This document shows, one piece after another, positions 50,391-61,448 of a stretch of DNA of 64,000 nucleotides. Every line of letters begins with the position of its first letter. Position 1 is the first letter of the stretch. The DNA is from Nymphaea colorata (Eukaryota > Streptophyta > Magnoliopsida > Nymphaeales > Nymphaeaceae). The stretch spans positions 11,768,106 through 11,832,105 of the forward strand of contig NC_045141.1 of assembly GCF_008831285.2 (NCBI RefSeq). The letters run 5' to 3'. The notes below the pieces were generated by a model. That model did not search any database. It had not been told where the DNA came from and saw only the letters and a list, made by a program, of their open reading frames with translations. A program made the translations under genes and the position numbers.

Positions 50391-50685
50391 GGGGGCATTT
50401 AGATGACCCTCTAACCCAGTTTTGTAAAAATTAGGTTTTATAAAAACCAACTTTTTTTTAATGAGTTTAGGCACTTGGTTCTTTTTTTTTTGTGACACTT
50501 TCAAGACCTGGTTTTTTGAATAACTTAAAGGAGTTTTCATTTCTTTTTACAAAACCAGGTTTTGTTACCAGTTTTGATAGCATCCATATACTCCAAAACC
50601 TGGTTTTAAAGTGTCACCTGAACACTTTTTAAAGTGTCACCCCAACACTCCAAAACCTGGCTTTGAAGTGTCCACAAACAACCCC
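50391..50685. mobile_element. Possible MITE
   Basis: The ends GGGGGCATTTAGATGACC and GTGTCCACAAACAACCCC are roughly inverted. Inside, AAAACCTGGTTTT-type strings recur on both strands and ACACTCCAAAACCTGG is repeated. No target duplication was found. Confidence 0.35.
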
Positions 50686-50820
50686 TTGAAAAGGAAATCT
50701 CTCAAGAAGTTTAGAAATTGCATACGCTATGCTAATAAGGAGGTCGCACTTAATTAAGGGAATGGCAGTGGCGATTTTGGCCGGGCTTGTAGCCTAGATG
50801 CACAAATGTGTGTAAGGGCA

Positions 50821-50833
50821 GGGGGGGGGGGGA
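50821..50833. repeat. Poly-G tract
   Basis: A run of about 13 G in a repeat-rich intergenic stretch (50790-51010). Confidence 0.9.
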
Positions 50834-51031
50834 GGCGCCTAGGCCTTGGGCCCTTCCCAGCTAACTGAAAAAAAAAAATTATTAAAAAAATTAAAAAGTT
50901 TAGTTGTTTAAGGTATTTTTTGTATTCTGATTTAGTTTGGCCCTATCTAGATAAGTTCGTTGGACCGTTTGACTTGCTTCTGAAAAAAAATCCTGGCTCT
51001 GCCCTAAATGTGTGGCATGTCAATGTACATA

Positions 51032-51520
51032 TAAAGGGATGAACACCAGCCGAGTTTGTGTTGAGTTGGAACTCTAGTTGAGTGCCTAAAGCTCAAGTTT
51101 ATTAATTCAAGCTCTGGTCATCTCAAGCCTAAGATGGCTCGAACTCAGCTTTCTTAAGCTTGACCTGAGATTTGCTTAAGCTTAGCTGATCCGTTTATAT
51201 AAAAAAAAAAAAAAAGAACTGTTAAGATGGCGGAAACAACAGGTTAAAATTATGAATTCGTCTCCCTTGCTAGATGCGGGTGTAGCCGCAGTCCAGCTGC
51301 CTTTTTTTTTTTTTTTTTTTGGTGGGTGTCAGTATAATAGAATGCCTTTTATATATTTAATCTCCATGGGTTTAATCAAGCCGAGCCGGGCTTGGCTCTT
51401 TTTGTAAACGAGTCCTTTTTTAAACCTGAACTTGACTCCTTGAGTTGAGCTTGAGTGGAGTTTTACCGGCTAAGTTCGATTTGAGCCTGAGTTTCGCTCG
51501 AGCTCGTTGAACATCCTTGC
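51032..51520. mobile_element. MULE-like non-autonomous element with 9-bp target duplication
   Basis: ATGTACATA occurs exactly at 51023-51031 and 51521-51529. The enclosed 489 bases have approximately inverted ends (AAAGGGATGAAC against GTTGAACATCCTTGC). The interior is rich in GAGCTC/CTTGAG strings plus A and T tracts (51200-51215, 51301-51320), with no coding capacity. A 9-bp duplication is characteristic of Mutator-like elements. An AT-palindromic 9-mer could match by chance, so assignment is moderate. Confidence 0.5.
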
Positions 51521-51741
51521 ATGTACATACATTGATGTGTTTGTGTCCATTTCCTAGTAAATGTGTCGAGGGTGCCGGAATCAATATGAATTTGCCGCTT
51601 CAAATTGAATTGGTAGCATGTCGATTAGATTTGGTGGCCGATTCAAAAGCGCCATATCTTATTTTCACCTATTTTACAAATAATTTAAAGATTTGTCTCT
51701 TTTTTAGTTAAGCTGATATGTTTTTGCTTTATTTTTTTGTA

Positions 51742-51761
51742 ATATATATATATATATATAT
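51742..51761. repeat. (AT)n microsatellite
   Basis: Short AT dinucleotide run. The surrounding 51530-52212 holds short frames only and nothing recognisable. Confidence 0.85.
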
Positions 51762-52212
51762 TGATATGCTTTTTCATCAGGGGATGGTTTTTAACAAATT
51801 GGCACTGTCACGTATAAATGTGGGATCAGATGTCGTTTTTAAACATTGAAACCATGCGATGCTGACTGATGCCATCAATTATATAAATGTGTAATGCACT
51901 TAGAGGCACGGCACACATTTATAATTGACAATGTCATCCTTGGATTTGATCAGGTCTGACTCCCCTATGCGTTTTTAACACTTAATTTAAAATGTGGATC
52001 TCAGCTATCGTTGATTTAAGATCCTCTCGTAAAGCCTTAAGGGAAAAAAATAATGAGACGACATTTAAGATCAATTCCCTCAACCTCCACCCCTTTTTTT
52101 GGCTTTTGAATATTATGCAAGTCTTATTGGATTGTTTGAAGTGGAGGTGGCAAAGGCCTGTCCTAATTAAAGTGGAGGAAATTGGTGCATAAGATGCTTG
52201 CAGTTCTTCCAT

Positions 52213-53052
52213 ATCATACTTTTTTCAATGAGAAACTGATCAACATACCCACCGTCTCATGCTTCAGGTAATGTGGAAGTTCTGTTGCTGCAGATAGTAC
52301 CTTCTCCAGTGTGTCACATACAAATGCTCTAGCTGTCTTACAACTAAAAGTTTTACAAATGTGAGACATTAAGCTTGGAATCAAGAGTAATGTATTCCAA
52401 CTGTTGAAGTTAAATAGATTGAAATTATGTAATTTTCTTTCTTGAATCCTTTACTACCAAATAATTGTTGGACATTGCAGGCATTCGCATATAAAGCTTT
52501 AATTTTCTTGAATTCTCTCACACATGTACAAATGAACAGCTGATTGATACTGCAGTCCTTCAATTGTTTTGGAAGCGGCAAATTGCTGTAGATACTATTC
52601 CATCTGCATACGCCTAGCTGTTACTATTTACCGAATGGAAAATGAAACTAAGATGCTTCTGTCCTCTTCGTGCTATGACATCTTGTCATGACATTTCAAA
52701 ATGCATCACTCTATTAGCCCCCTTTTTTTTACAGTGAAATTCTTCGACTTACAATGAAAGACTATGGGTCTTATTTTGCTTAGTTGTATCTTATGCAGGC
52801 AGCTTGTCCGTTCATGGATCATTTTCACCAGAAAATGGTGCAGTAAGTCGTGCGCGTTAATGTTTTAGAGTTAACCTTTGTTCTTATTACCGCAATTTCA
52901 GGATTATGCAGTTAAAGCTCATGAAGATGTAGCTGCAGATGTCTCTGACTCGCCATTGCTTTGTTTTTGTCTGCATGGTTGCGAAAGATATCGTGTTTGA
53001 CATTTTTATTTCTTTATCCAGTCGTCTACACTAGTCATTTGGTAGTCATCCA
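52213..53052 (+). repeat. Single-unit paralogue of the 335-bp array locus
   Basis: Homology to 9660-9887, then one array unit (about 52433-52777), then homology to 21144-21422, all in the same order and orientation. The unit differs from the array consensus at roughly one position in ten, including small indels. Outside 52213-53052 the two loci share nothing obvious. The 44-nt exon-like segment after the unit (52799-52842) keeps its TTATGCAG acceptor and GTAAGT donor. This copy has neither the tandem expansion nor the copia insertion. It most likely shows the ancestral organisation. Confidence 0.93.
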
Positions 53053-54212
53053 TGAAATTGTGCACCGGGTTAATTTCTGGGAGAAAATGCTTAAAAGTGC
53101 CATATGGCCAGTCGGTGGACAGCTGAACTAAGAACCACACACACACCTTCCATAGTGTGATTTATTAAATACACATTATTAAATACATACATAAATGAGT
53201 TGGACTTTGTCTTTTTCTGGAACCTTATACACCTTTTTTTTTTTTTTTACATCTGGAGCAGTTAAAGTTAAACACCATGGTTGAACATTGAGGGATGGCC
53301 GTGTTTGGCGGTGGGCAAGTGAATGCGAATTGAGATATCTGTGTGTGACTACTGCAGCAAGAAGAGCACTTCAACTGGGTCTTGATAACCGAGGCAACCT
53401 GGTGCTCGGGCAGCTCATCATCAACTTAAGCTTTGAATCACTTGGAGAATTCATACTGCACGACACTTCAGAAGCAGAGGAATCCCGACCTTCCTTTAGC
53501 ACCATTCTGCACCTGCACTCGATTCAGCGTGCTGAAGGATCGATGAACAACTCTGACTTCCGACCAGCCCTCAGCCGGTCCAGATGTTGAAGATGAGACA
53601 ACGGAGATGAAGAATCCACCTTAAGTCCGGCCAGTACTGGCCTTACGTTTTGCACAGAATTTGATGATGCTCTAATGAACAACCTCCTGTGGGATCACAT
53701 TTTCTTCTCCCTGTTCGATCTTAATCTCCTGTGTGTGCAACAATGAACTTGAAATTCATTCCCTTTTTCAGCAAATCCCCGACAAAGCAGGGCAAAATAG
53801 TCCACTCAAATGGCTTCTTCAATCTCCATGATTTACCTACCAACTTTAATCACGATTTTTCAACATTATGAGGAACAAGAGAGTTCCCAGGTCAGCACTC
53901 ATCGTGAAATCAATCCCTTTCTGCTCTTCTTCATATTTTGCAAAACTGTTGAGCATAATGTAGAAAAAACAAATGAATCCGATCCTAGTTGGGAGCCGTG
54001 AAACCTTTTGATGCTTTCAACTCAAGCTCTCATTTGACGGTTTTCATGAAAAATGTGAAATTTGAAAAGAAAAATCGTGCAAAATTTCCCTCAAAATACA
54101 AATCTTCCCTAGAAGAAAAGACAGCAGCAGGAACTGACCAGAAAGCAACCTCCATGGTTTCTTGCTCTGGCCAAAACCAAAACCTCTCCCATCAGGCGTA
54201 TGCTCCGGCGCC
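53053..54212. other. Intergenic; possible G-type lectin scrap at 53290-53480
   Basis: A plus-strand frame contains DGRVWRWAS and, 25 residues on, RALQLGLDNRGNLVLGQ. This recalls the mannose-binding (bulb-type) lectin domain of S-domain receptor kinases, where D-G-x-x-V-W and G-N-L-V-L recur. No kinase or complete domain is present. The rest (53600-54212) would be the promoter and 5' UTR of the GT47 locus. Confidence 0.3.
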
Positions 54213-54712
54213 ATGCTATGTAAGGGAGCTGGAAAGGTGAGGAAAGATAGAGAAGACACGACCAAGATGAGGGAACACATCACAGCAGTCCTTCTGCTGT
54301 TCATCCTCATATTCTCTGTGGCCGTCATCAACTCCTACACCAGTGGTAAAACCTCCTCTGTTCTCACCTTCCTTCTTTCCCCTGCCACTTCCTCTGCCAG
54401 CGGCTTTCTCAAGTCTGCATCAGATGCTCCAGCAAGAGTAGGAATACAAATTCTGTTTAATGACATATACTTTTCTCTTCGTTGATTCGACTACCCATCA
54501 ATTTGACTGCTCGATCTGTGTTTGTGTGTGTATGTGCAGAGGAAGTGGAGGAGCGATGGAAAGAAGGGCACGTGGGAGAAGATGGAGGAAGGTCTGGCGA
54601 GGTCGAGGGCGTCCATCAGGAGGGCTATCCAGGAGACAAACTCACCTCTCGGAAGCGGCAGAGTTACATCCCCAGCGGCTCCATCTACGACAATCCCTAC
54701 GCTTTCCATCAG

Positions 54713-54717
54713 TAATG
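54713..54717. repeat. Target site duplication of CopD, left copy
   Basis: TAATG precedes the left LTR and recurs at 60743-60747 after the right LTR. It overlaps the GT47 intron 2 donor (GTAATG from 54712). Confidence 0.95.
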
Positions 54718-55193
54718 TGTAAGATCATTTGGTGGGCCGACATATGTCTATGAGGAATTTCAGACATTATGGCTGTCTTAACGTAAATATCCGCTTAAGT
54801 GATTGCATTTTGGAATATTACGTCATTTTATATGGTATGGGGTAATTTTGAAATGTATAGATACCAGTACGGAATTACGGACTCTTTGATGGGTGGAATC
54901 CGTAATTGTCCTTATTATAAAATGGTAGTGGTCCCTGGGGTCGTGCAAGGGTTGCCTGAAACATTGGTTTCTAGGGTTTTCCTCTTCCCCATCTGAGAGA
55001 GACCTCAAGCGCGCCGCACGTACCCTGGAAGACCCTGCTGCGATCTTCTCGTGCACCAGATCAGATGGATTCAGGTACGCTTCCGCTTCAGTTTAAGGTT
55101 TCGTTTATTTCAATGATTTAGCATGAGCATGATCCTGTTTTTAGGGTATATACGTTTGGTTTTGTATATGTGTTATGGGGAGAAATCCCAACA
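54718..55193 (+). repeat. CopD 5' LTR
   Basis: Begins TGTAAGATCATTTGGTGGGC and ends GAGAAATCCCAACA. A TATA-like CTTATTATAAAATGG lies at about 54911-54925 and could mark the promoter. Confidence 0.95.
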
Positions 55194-55195
55194 TT

Positions 55196-55208
55196 TGGTA
55201 TCAAAGTC
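55196..55208 (+). promoter_or_regulatory. CopD primer-binding site
   Basis: TGGTATCAAAGTC lies two bases after the 5' LTR and matches the initiator tRNA-Met primer site with one change from the usual TGGTATCAGAG. Confidence 0.88.
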
Positions 55209-57328
55209 TATGCTAATTGTTGAATCGTTGATCTTTTGGATGATTTTTGTGCGTTCTTCCCGTTCGGATGTTCCTCATTTGGTTCTTCGGCTACAAGTTT
55301 TTCAAAAAAAAAAAAAAAAAAAAATTGGAAAGGGGGCGACGGCCTCCATCGCGTGGGCTGGGCGATGGAAGCCGTCGGCTTCCGTTGCAACCGGAGAAAG
55401 GGAGAGAAGGGAGGGGTGCAACGGCTGGAGTCAGGCGTTCTGGCGGGTAGGAGGGCTGCGACGGCCGGTTTGGCCGGTTCGGGCGACGACCAGCCGCCTT
55501 CCGTGCGCCCTACCTTCGTTTTTGTTTTGAAGGATCGCACTGTAAGGGACGACGGCAACAAAAAAAAAAAAAAACGTCGCCAGCCTCCGTCCGGCCAAGT
55601 CCAGCCACGCCGGGGGGGTTCACCGTCGCCGGACGGCGCCGTATGACCCACCGGTGCCCACCTCAGTCTGTCGGTGGCTTTTTCGCCGCCGCTTCAGCCA
55701 CCTAAATTCAGAAAAAGGGGCAGATCTGAAAATGGGTCGAATACCAGTCGGTTCGGTCGGTTTCCGTTGGGTGTCGACCTGCCATCGTGGCAGCCGACGT
55801 CCGGCGACGCTGGCGGCACCCGCCGGCGGCCACCCACGGTGTTGGGTGGCCTGCTGGTGGAGCTTCACCGCCCCCCCGCGCGGTCGGGCGGGCGGGCGGA
55901 CCGGGTCGGTTCTCGACAGACCCGATCCGGATCCATCGTGATTTAAAAAAAAAAAAAAAATTTTGCCGCCGCTCGCTCGAGCGCGTTTATGTTAATTTTT
56001 TGGACCGGGTCGGGTCTCGTCGGACCCGACCCGTATCCATTTGGTTTAAGTTATGTAAATCGGTTCATTTTTAAACCGGTTTTGGAAAAGACTCGAACCG
56101 GTTCATTCGGTTTCAGACCGTTTCAATACGATTCAGAACCGATTCGGTCCGATTCAGACCGGTTCGGACCTTCTAGGGACCGGTTCAGACCTTTTAAACT
56201 CGATTCAGACCATTTTGGGACCGGTTCATTCAGTTTTAGAACCGATTCAGGGCTTTCAGAATCAGTTCATTCAGTTTTGGAACCGATTCTAGCATTTCAG
56301 AACCGATTAAGTTGATTTTCGAACCGATTCGGGCATTTTCAGACCGGTTCACTTGATATTTAGACCGATTCAGGGCTTTTGAGACCGATTCATTGAGTTC
56401 TGGAACCGTTTTTGGGCCAATTTTAACCGGTTCAGTGGGTTTTAGAACCGATACGGTCTATTTTTAACCGGTACGTCCAATTTTTTGACTGGTTCAGCCC
56501 TATGTAGGGGTATGTGGGTGTTCTAATGTGGTTTAAGAACGATACGGGCCATTTTAAGGCCGATTCAGTAGTTCTTGACCCTCTTAAGCACGATTATGAT
56601 ACCGGTTTATAAATTTTGGACTCTTTTGGGCCCATTTCATTGAATCATTTTGGTTTTGGATTTAATGTAGGGCATACGTGTATGTAATTTGGTTTATGCA
56701 TCAAGTTTTGGATTCATGTAAGGCAATTTTGTATATGTCACATCATTGAATCATTTGGTTTTAGATTCAATAAATGACAATTTTATATGTAAATTTTTTT
56801 TAATTCATGTATCATGTTTTGCATGTTATTAAAATTGTGTATGTGCTTTAGATGAATGTTTGGATTATGAATTTGATCTTTGGCCATGTCTGTTGTTTCA
56901 AATGAGTAAGTTTGTATTTTATGTCGCCAAAGTGACCTCTGTTGTACGAATTTGCTTGTTTTAAACATTAGATGATAGTATACTTGATCCATGCAGACAA
57001 TGATCAGCCCAAAGGAGGATTGTTGTTTGGTCAGGTTTAAATATACAGGGCAATGAATATGTGATAATTTTTCAGGTTTCCATGTGAATAGCGAGTCAAT
57101 CCAAAGATAGGTTCGTTGTTTGACAGGGTTAATTATCTATATTCATTGTTGACCAAGAATACCACTTGCAGTTAGTATTTCAATCCAAAAATTGGATATT
57201 AATGTTGCACCGGTACCTTGTGATGGGATTCAGGCCATTGTATTTAAATTCATTTATATTTGTTATTTCATCTTTGTACATGTATTGATTGTTAGCATGT
57301 TTGGTATTTTTGGTTTGTTCTTTGTATA
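55209..57328 (+). other. CopD leader: GC-rich block, then AACCGGTT-type repeats
   Basis: 55260-55990 is very GC-rich with long overlapping frames on both strands that are best read as composition artefacts, split by A-tracts at 55305-55324, 55560-55574 and 55945-55960. 56070-56500 contains some 20 imperfect repeats of about 21 bases around GAACCGATTC or GACCGGTTCA. 56640-57328 is AT-rich leader that matches CopB 35490-36050 in reverse. Confidence 0.75.
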
Positions 57329-57544
57329 GTGAATTCTACTTTCATGATATTTGCAAATTTGAGTACTATTACTGAGTTAAATGATTCGATTTTTTCAAGC
57401 AAGAAAAGAAAGACTGTTAATGAAGTTGCAGTTGACCAATCATCCGTTAAGAAACATAAGAAGCATAAGGAAGGCCTATCAGGCTGCTTCTTTTGCAAGG
57501 GTGAAGGTCATCTAAAGGGGGATTGTACTAAGTATCACGCATGA
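57329..57544 (+). pseudogene. CopD gag remnant (zinc knuckle only)
   Basis: The frame reads FANLSTITELNDS and then jumps to SKKRKTVNEVAVDQSSVKKH, followed by the knuckle CFFCKGEGHLKGDC. Compared with CopB gag, about 200 residues covering the capsid-forming part are deleted. The last codons are followed by a stop. Confidence 0.88.
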
Positions 57545-57599
57545 CGTGAAATAAATGGTACACTTTTCACTTTCGTTTGTTCTTAGGATAATTTAACTT

Positions 57600-58180
57600 C
57601 AGTGCCCAGAAACACTTCGTGGGTAGATTCGGTGTTACTACTCACATAGTGTCTATGCAAGGCTGCCTAAATTGTCGAACGCCAAATGATGCTGAAAGAT
57701 TCATCTATGTGGGCGATGGCAAGAAGGCGAAGGTTGAAGCCATAGCAGATTTTTGGTTATTGTTAAAGACTGGTTGCTATTTGAATTTGACAGAAACTTA
57801 TGTGGTACCGTCTTTTAAATGGAATTTGGTTCATATTTCCTCATTGAACAAGTTTGGTTATTATTGTTCATTTGGAGGAAGTAAATTTAAGTTGTTTCTG
57901 TACTCAAATTTGATTGTCACTGGTTCTTTGTCTAGTAGCGATAACCTTTATTTGCTTGATATGGTTGCTTCATATAATGAAATCTTGCATGTTACGTCTA
58001 GTGGTACTAAAAGTAAAATTAGCAAATTAGAATTCTATTATGTTGTGGCATTGGCGCTTATGACATATCTCTGAAAATAGAATATAAAGCCTTATGTCAA
58101 AAGGAATTCTTGAGTCCCTTGATTTTGCAGACTTTAATGTTTGCATTGAATGTATAAAGGGAAAATGAACAAACATTAAG
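57600..58180 (+). pseudogene. CopD protease/pre-integrase, integrase core deleted
   Basis: A WVDS active-site start near 57620 is followed by a 1-base loss in D-S-G. The frame then reads GCLNCRTPNDAERFIYVGD, TETYVVPSFKWNLVHISSLN and FGYYCSFGGSKFKLFLYSN. After a CIKGK-like motif near 58155 the sequence passes straight to the G-Y-K-F-Y-N-P segment that follows integrase. The junction matches CopB. No D,D-35-E residues are present. Confidence 0.87.
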
Positions 58181-58439
58181 AGGTTATAAGTTTTATAATC
58201 CATTCAGTAAGTCTTTCTTTAAAAGGGAAATGCTCATTTCTTTGAGGATATTGAGTTTAGAGAGGTGATCAGGTTAGAAGCATTACCTTTGAAGAGGGAC
58301 CTGAGTCCACTCTATTCAGAAGAAGACAATGATGTCGATCTTCATACTGAAGAACAAACTCAACAACCTCAAGAAAATCAAGTAGAGGTGCCACTGAGGA
58401 GATCCACTAGATAGAGGAGAAATACAATTTCAAATGATT

Positions 58440-59820
58440 TTGTTTATCTCCAAGAACATAATCTTGATATGGGCTTAATGGAGGATGATCCTGTTAGCCT
58501 CCAGCAAGCAATAAAGAGTTCTAAATCTCTTGAGTGGATGGATGCCATGAATGAGGAAATAAAGTCCATGATAGATAATGACGTATGGGAAGTTGTTCCC
58601 TTGCCTGAAGGTGTGAAACTCATTGGTTGTAAATGGATATTTAAAACCAATGGGTTTCATTAGGTAACATCGAAAGGTATGAGACACGTCTTGTCGTTAA
58701 GGGCTTTACTCAAAAGGAATGCATTGATTATACAGAGACTTTCTCTCAAGTTTCGTCGAAAGACTCTTTCAGGACCATAATGGCACTTGTGGCTCATTTT
58801 GACTTAGAGCTGCATCAGATGGATGTTAAGACAACGTTTCTAAATGGAGACATCGATGAAACGGTATATATGGTGCAACCAGAAAACTTTGCTTTAGGTG
58901 ATGCAAAGAAAATGGTCTGCAAACTCAAGAAATCTATCTATGAGCTAAAGCAAGATTCCTATCAGTGGTATTACAAGTTTCATCAAGTTATAGTTTCATT
59001 TGGTTTCGAAACTAATATGGTTGATGAATGTGAATACCAAAACTTTAGTGGGGCAAATTTGTCATCAAAGTTTGACATGAAGGATCTTGGTTGTGCATTT
59101 TTTGTATTAGGAATCCAAATATTTCTAGATCGTTCTCGGGGTATTCTTGGATTATCACAAAAGACCTACATTGATAAGGTGCTTCAACGATACGGCATGA
59201 AGGATTGTAAACCAGGAGATACTCCAGTTGCTAAAGGAGACAAGTTTAGTCTCAAACAGTGCCCTAAAAGTGAAATCGAATATAAAGAAATGGAAATGAT
59301 TCCCTATTTGTCTGTTGTGGGAAGCCTTATGTATGTTCAGGTTTGTACTCATTTGGATATTGCATTTATCATTGGAATGTTAGGCAGATACTTAAGTGAT
59401 CCTGGTACGGATCATTAGAAAGCAACCAAAAGGGTATTGAAGTACTTACAAAGAACAAAAGGGTTTTATGTTCACATACAGGAAGTCAGACCAGTGGGAG
59501 ATCATTGGGTATTCAGATTATAACTTTGCTAGGTGCCAAGATAATGGCATCCAATCAGGTTTTGTGATTGCAGAATTTTTTGTCATGAGGCTGCGCATTA
59601 TGTACGATTTAGAAAAACCACTAAGGTTGTTGTGTGACAATAATTCAGCAGTCATGTACTCTTATAACAGCCACAGTTTGTCAAAGTCGAAGCACATGGA
59701 CATTAAGTTTTTGGGCTGTTAAAGAGGGGATACAGAATGGTCAGGTGTCTTTAGAGCATATTGGGACAAACTCTATGATTTGCAGATCCGCTTGCCAAGG
59801 GTTTAACACATAAGGTCTTT
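58440..59820 (+). pseudogene. CopD reverse transcriptase/RNase H remnants
   Basis: RT motifs appear across frames: EWMDAMNEEIKSMIDNDVWE and LIGCKWIFKTN (58540-58650), LELHQMDVKTTFLNGDIDET (58790-58860) and KLKKSIYELKQ (58920). The sequence then passes from NFSGANLSS directly to KFDMKDLGC, so the YVDD catalytic segment is deleted. GSLMYVQVCTHLDIAFIIGM follows. RNase H shows the same jump (QSGFVIAEF to the LLCDN segment) as CopB. Stops interrupt the frame near 58662 and 59418. Confidence 0.87.
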
Positions 59821-60253
59821 CACGAACATGCTGTTCGTATGGGGTGTTATCCTTGGATGATGTGCTGGTTTAGTGGGAGTTTGTATTTTGTTTGCTCTTA
59901 TGTATGGACACATATTCAGTTTTCTGCAGAATAAAGTTTAAAGTTCTTTGGTTCCATTCTGTGTTTATGTTTTGATCTCCATAAGGTTTTAAAGTTGAAC
60001 CAGTTGAGAATAGACATGTTGTAATCACATTACATGTAATTCTCATGTTATACATCTATATTAGATCTATGTCATTGGTTATGTTAACATTTGTGATCAT
60101 TGAAGGTTTAGCTAATTTTGATATAGCGAAAGCCGCTTTGGTTCTGTGTTGATATGATCATGGACGAAATTGGTGAAATAACGTTTAATAAGATAACAGT
60201 TATGAGCTCTTAAGGTTTTGTGTAATGTCTGAATGTATTAAGACATATTTGGC

Positions 60254-60266
60254 CCAAGTGGGAGAT
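60254..60266 (+). promoter_or_regulatory. CopD polypurine tract
   Basis: AAGTGGGAGAT directly abuts the 3' LTR, typical of copia elements, and is shared with CopB (reverse complement at 32393-32404). Confidence 0.88.
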
Positions 60267-60742
60267 TGTAAGATCATTTGGTGGGCCGACATATGTCTAT
60301 GAGGAATTTCAGACATTATGACTCTCTTAACGTAAATATCCGCTTAAGTGATTGCATTTTGGAATATTACGTCATTTTACATGATATGGGGTAAGTTTGA
60401 AATGTATAGATACCAGTACGGAATTACGGACTCTTTGATTGATGGAATCCGTAATTGTCCTTATTATAAAATGGTAGTGGTCCCTGGGGTCGTGCAAGGG
60501 CTGCCTGAAACATTGGTTTCTAGGGTTTTCCTCTTCCCCATCTGAGAGAGACCTCAAGCGCGCCGCACGTACCCTGGAAGACCCTGCTGCGATCTTCCCG
60601 TGCACCAGATCAGATGGATTTAGGTACACTTCCACTTCAGTTTAAGGTTTCGTTTATTTCAATGATTTAGCATGAGCATGATCCTGTTTTTAGGGTATAT
60701 ACGTTTTGTTTTGTATATGCGTTATGGGGAGAAATCCCAACA
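60267..60742 (+). repeat. CopD 3' LTR
   Basis: 476 bases, same ends as the 5' LTR. The TAATG duplication follows at 60743-60747. Confidence 0.95.
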
Positions 60743-60747
60743 TAATG

Positions 60748-61062
60748 AACTTGTTTCGATTTGGAAAATTTAATGTCCTATGGAAACGAATGCTAAACAT
60801 GACGCATGAGGCTGGTTGGAGCACCTCATTAGTCAGTTGTTAGTTCGATTACCTATGATGTTATTTCTTTGGAATGCAAAGCTTAGTTGATAGGTGTTTT
60901 GACCAAGTCCTAAAACAGTCTTAAACTTCAGAAAAAGGGAGAAAAAAAGGTAGGGACGGCAAAACTAGAATTTTTTGATGAGAGGGTAAAGTTTTAAATT
61001 TTGATTAGGGCTGAAATATTATTTTTAAAAATTTACATATAAAGCAATAAATTTTTTTAAAA

Positions 61063-61106
<44 letters not shown>

Positions 61107-61448
61107 AAATCTGATAGACCAAAGCCCCTTCATTTTCTGTGCGAGGTACGGAGCTGCTGTCAGACTTGAATGGCTTTATTGTACATCATTCAACTTAGGT
61201 ATCATACATGCAATTGTTTGAAATCCAGAGGAGTAACATTCACATTTTGCAGTCAATCATGACTTCTATGTGACTGCCACGAGTATTCTCCTCGTTTTTT
61301 TCTTTAGCATTCAATACAAAAAGCAGAAATTGTAGTCAATGACATTGTTGTGATCTATGTAAGTGAGGCAGCTGCTTTATAAATGAAAGGTTCGATTCAA
61401 AGCCAGCACAGAATCAAACCCCTAACCGGATACTCTAATTACTTGCAG
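60748..61448 (+). other. Remainder of GT47 intron 2
   Basis: AT-rich intronic DNA ending in TACTTGCAG before exon 3. It contains a (TA)n(CA)n microsatellite at 61066-61106 and, around 60940-61140, a piece resembling the dispersed repeat at 45225. Confidence 0.7.

Larger units (their letters stand above)
54718..60742 (+). mobile_element. CopD: non-autonomous Ty1/copia element
   Basis: A 6025-bp element with two 476-bp LTRs (54718-55193, 60267-60742), a 5-bp TAATG target duplication, a primer site and a polypurine tract. By eye the LTRs differ at about 14 positions with no indels, roughly 3 percent. Internally it lacks most of gag, the integrase core, the RT segment with YVDD and part of RNase H, so it could not have moved on its own proteins. 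It is the same family as CopB. It lies in the same direction as the GT47 pseudogene. Confidence 0.95.
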
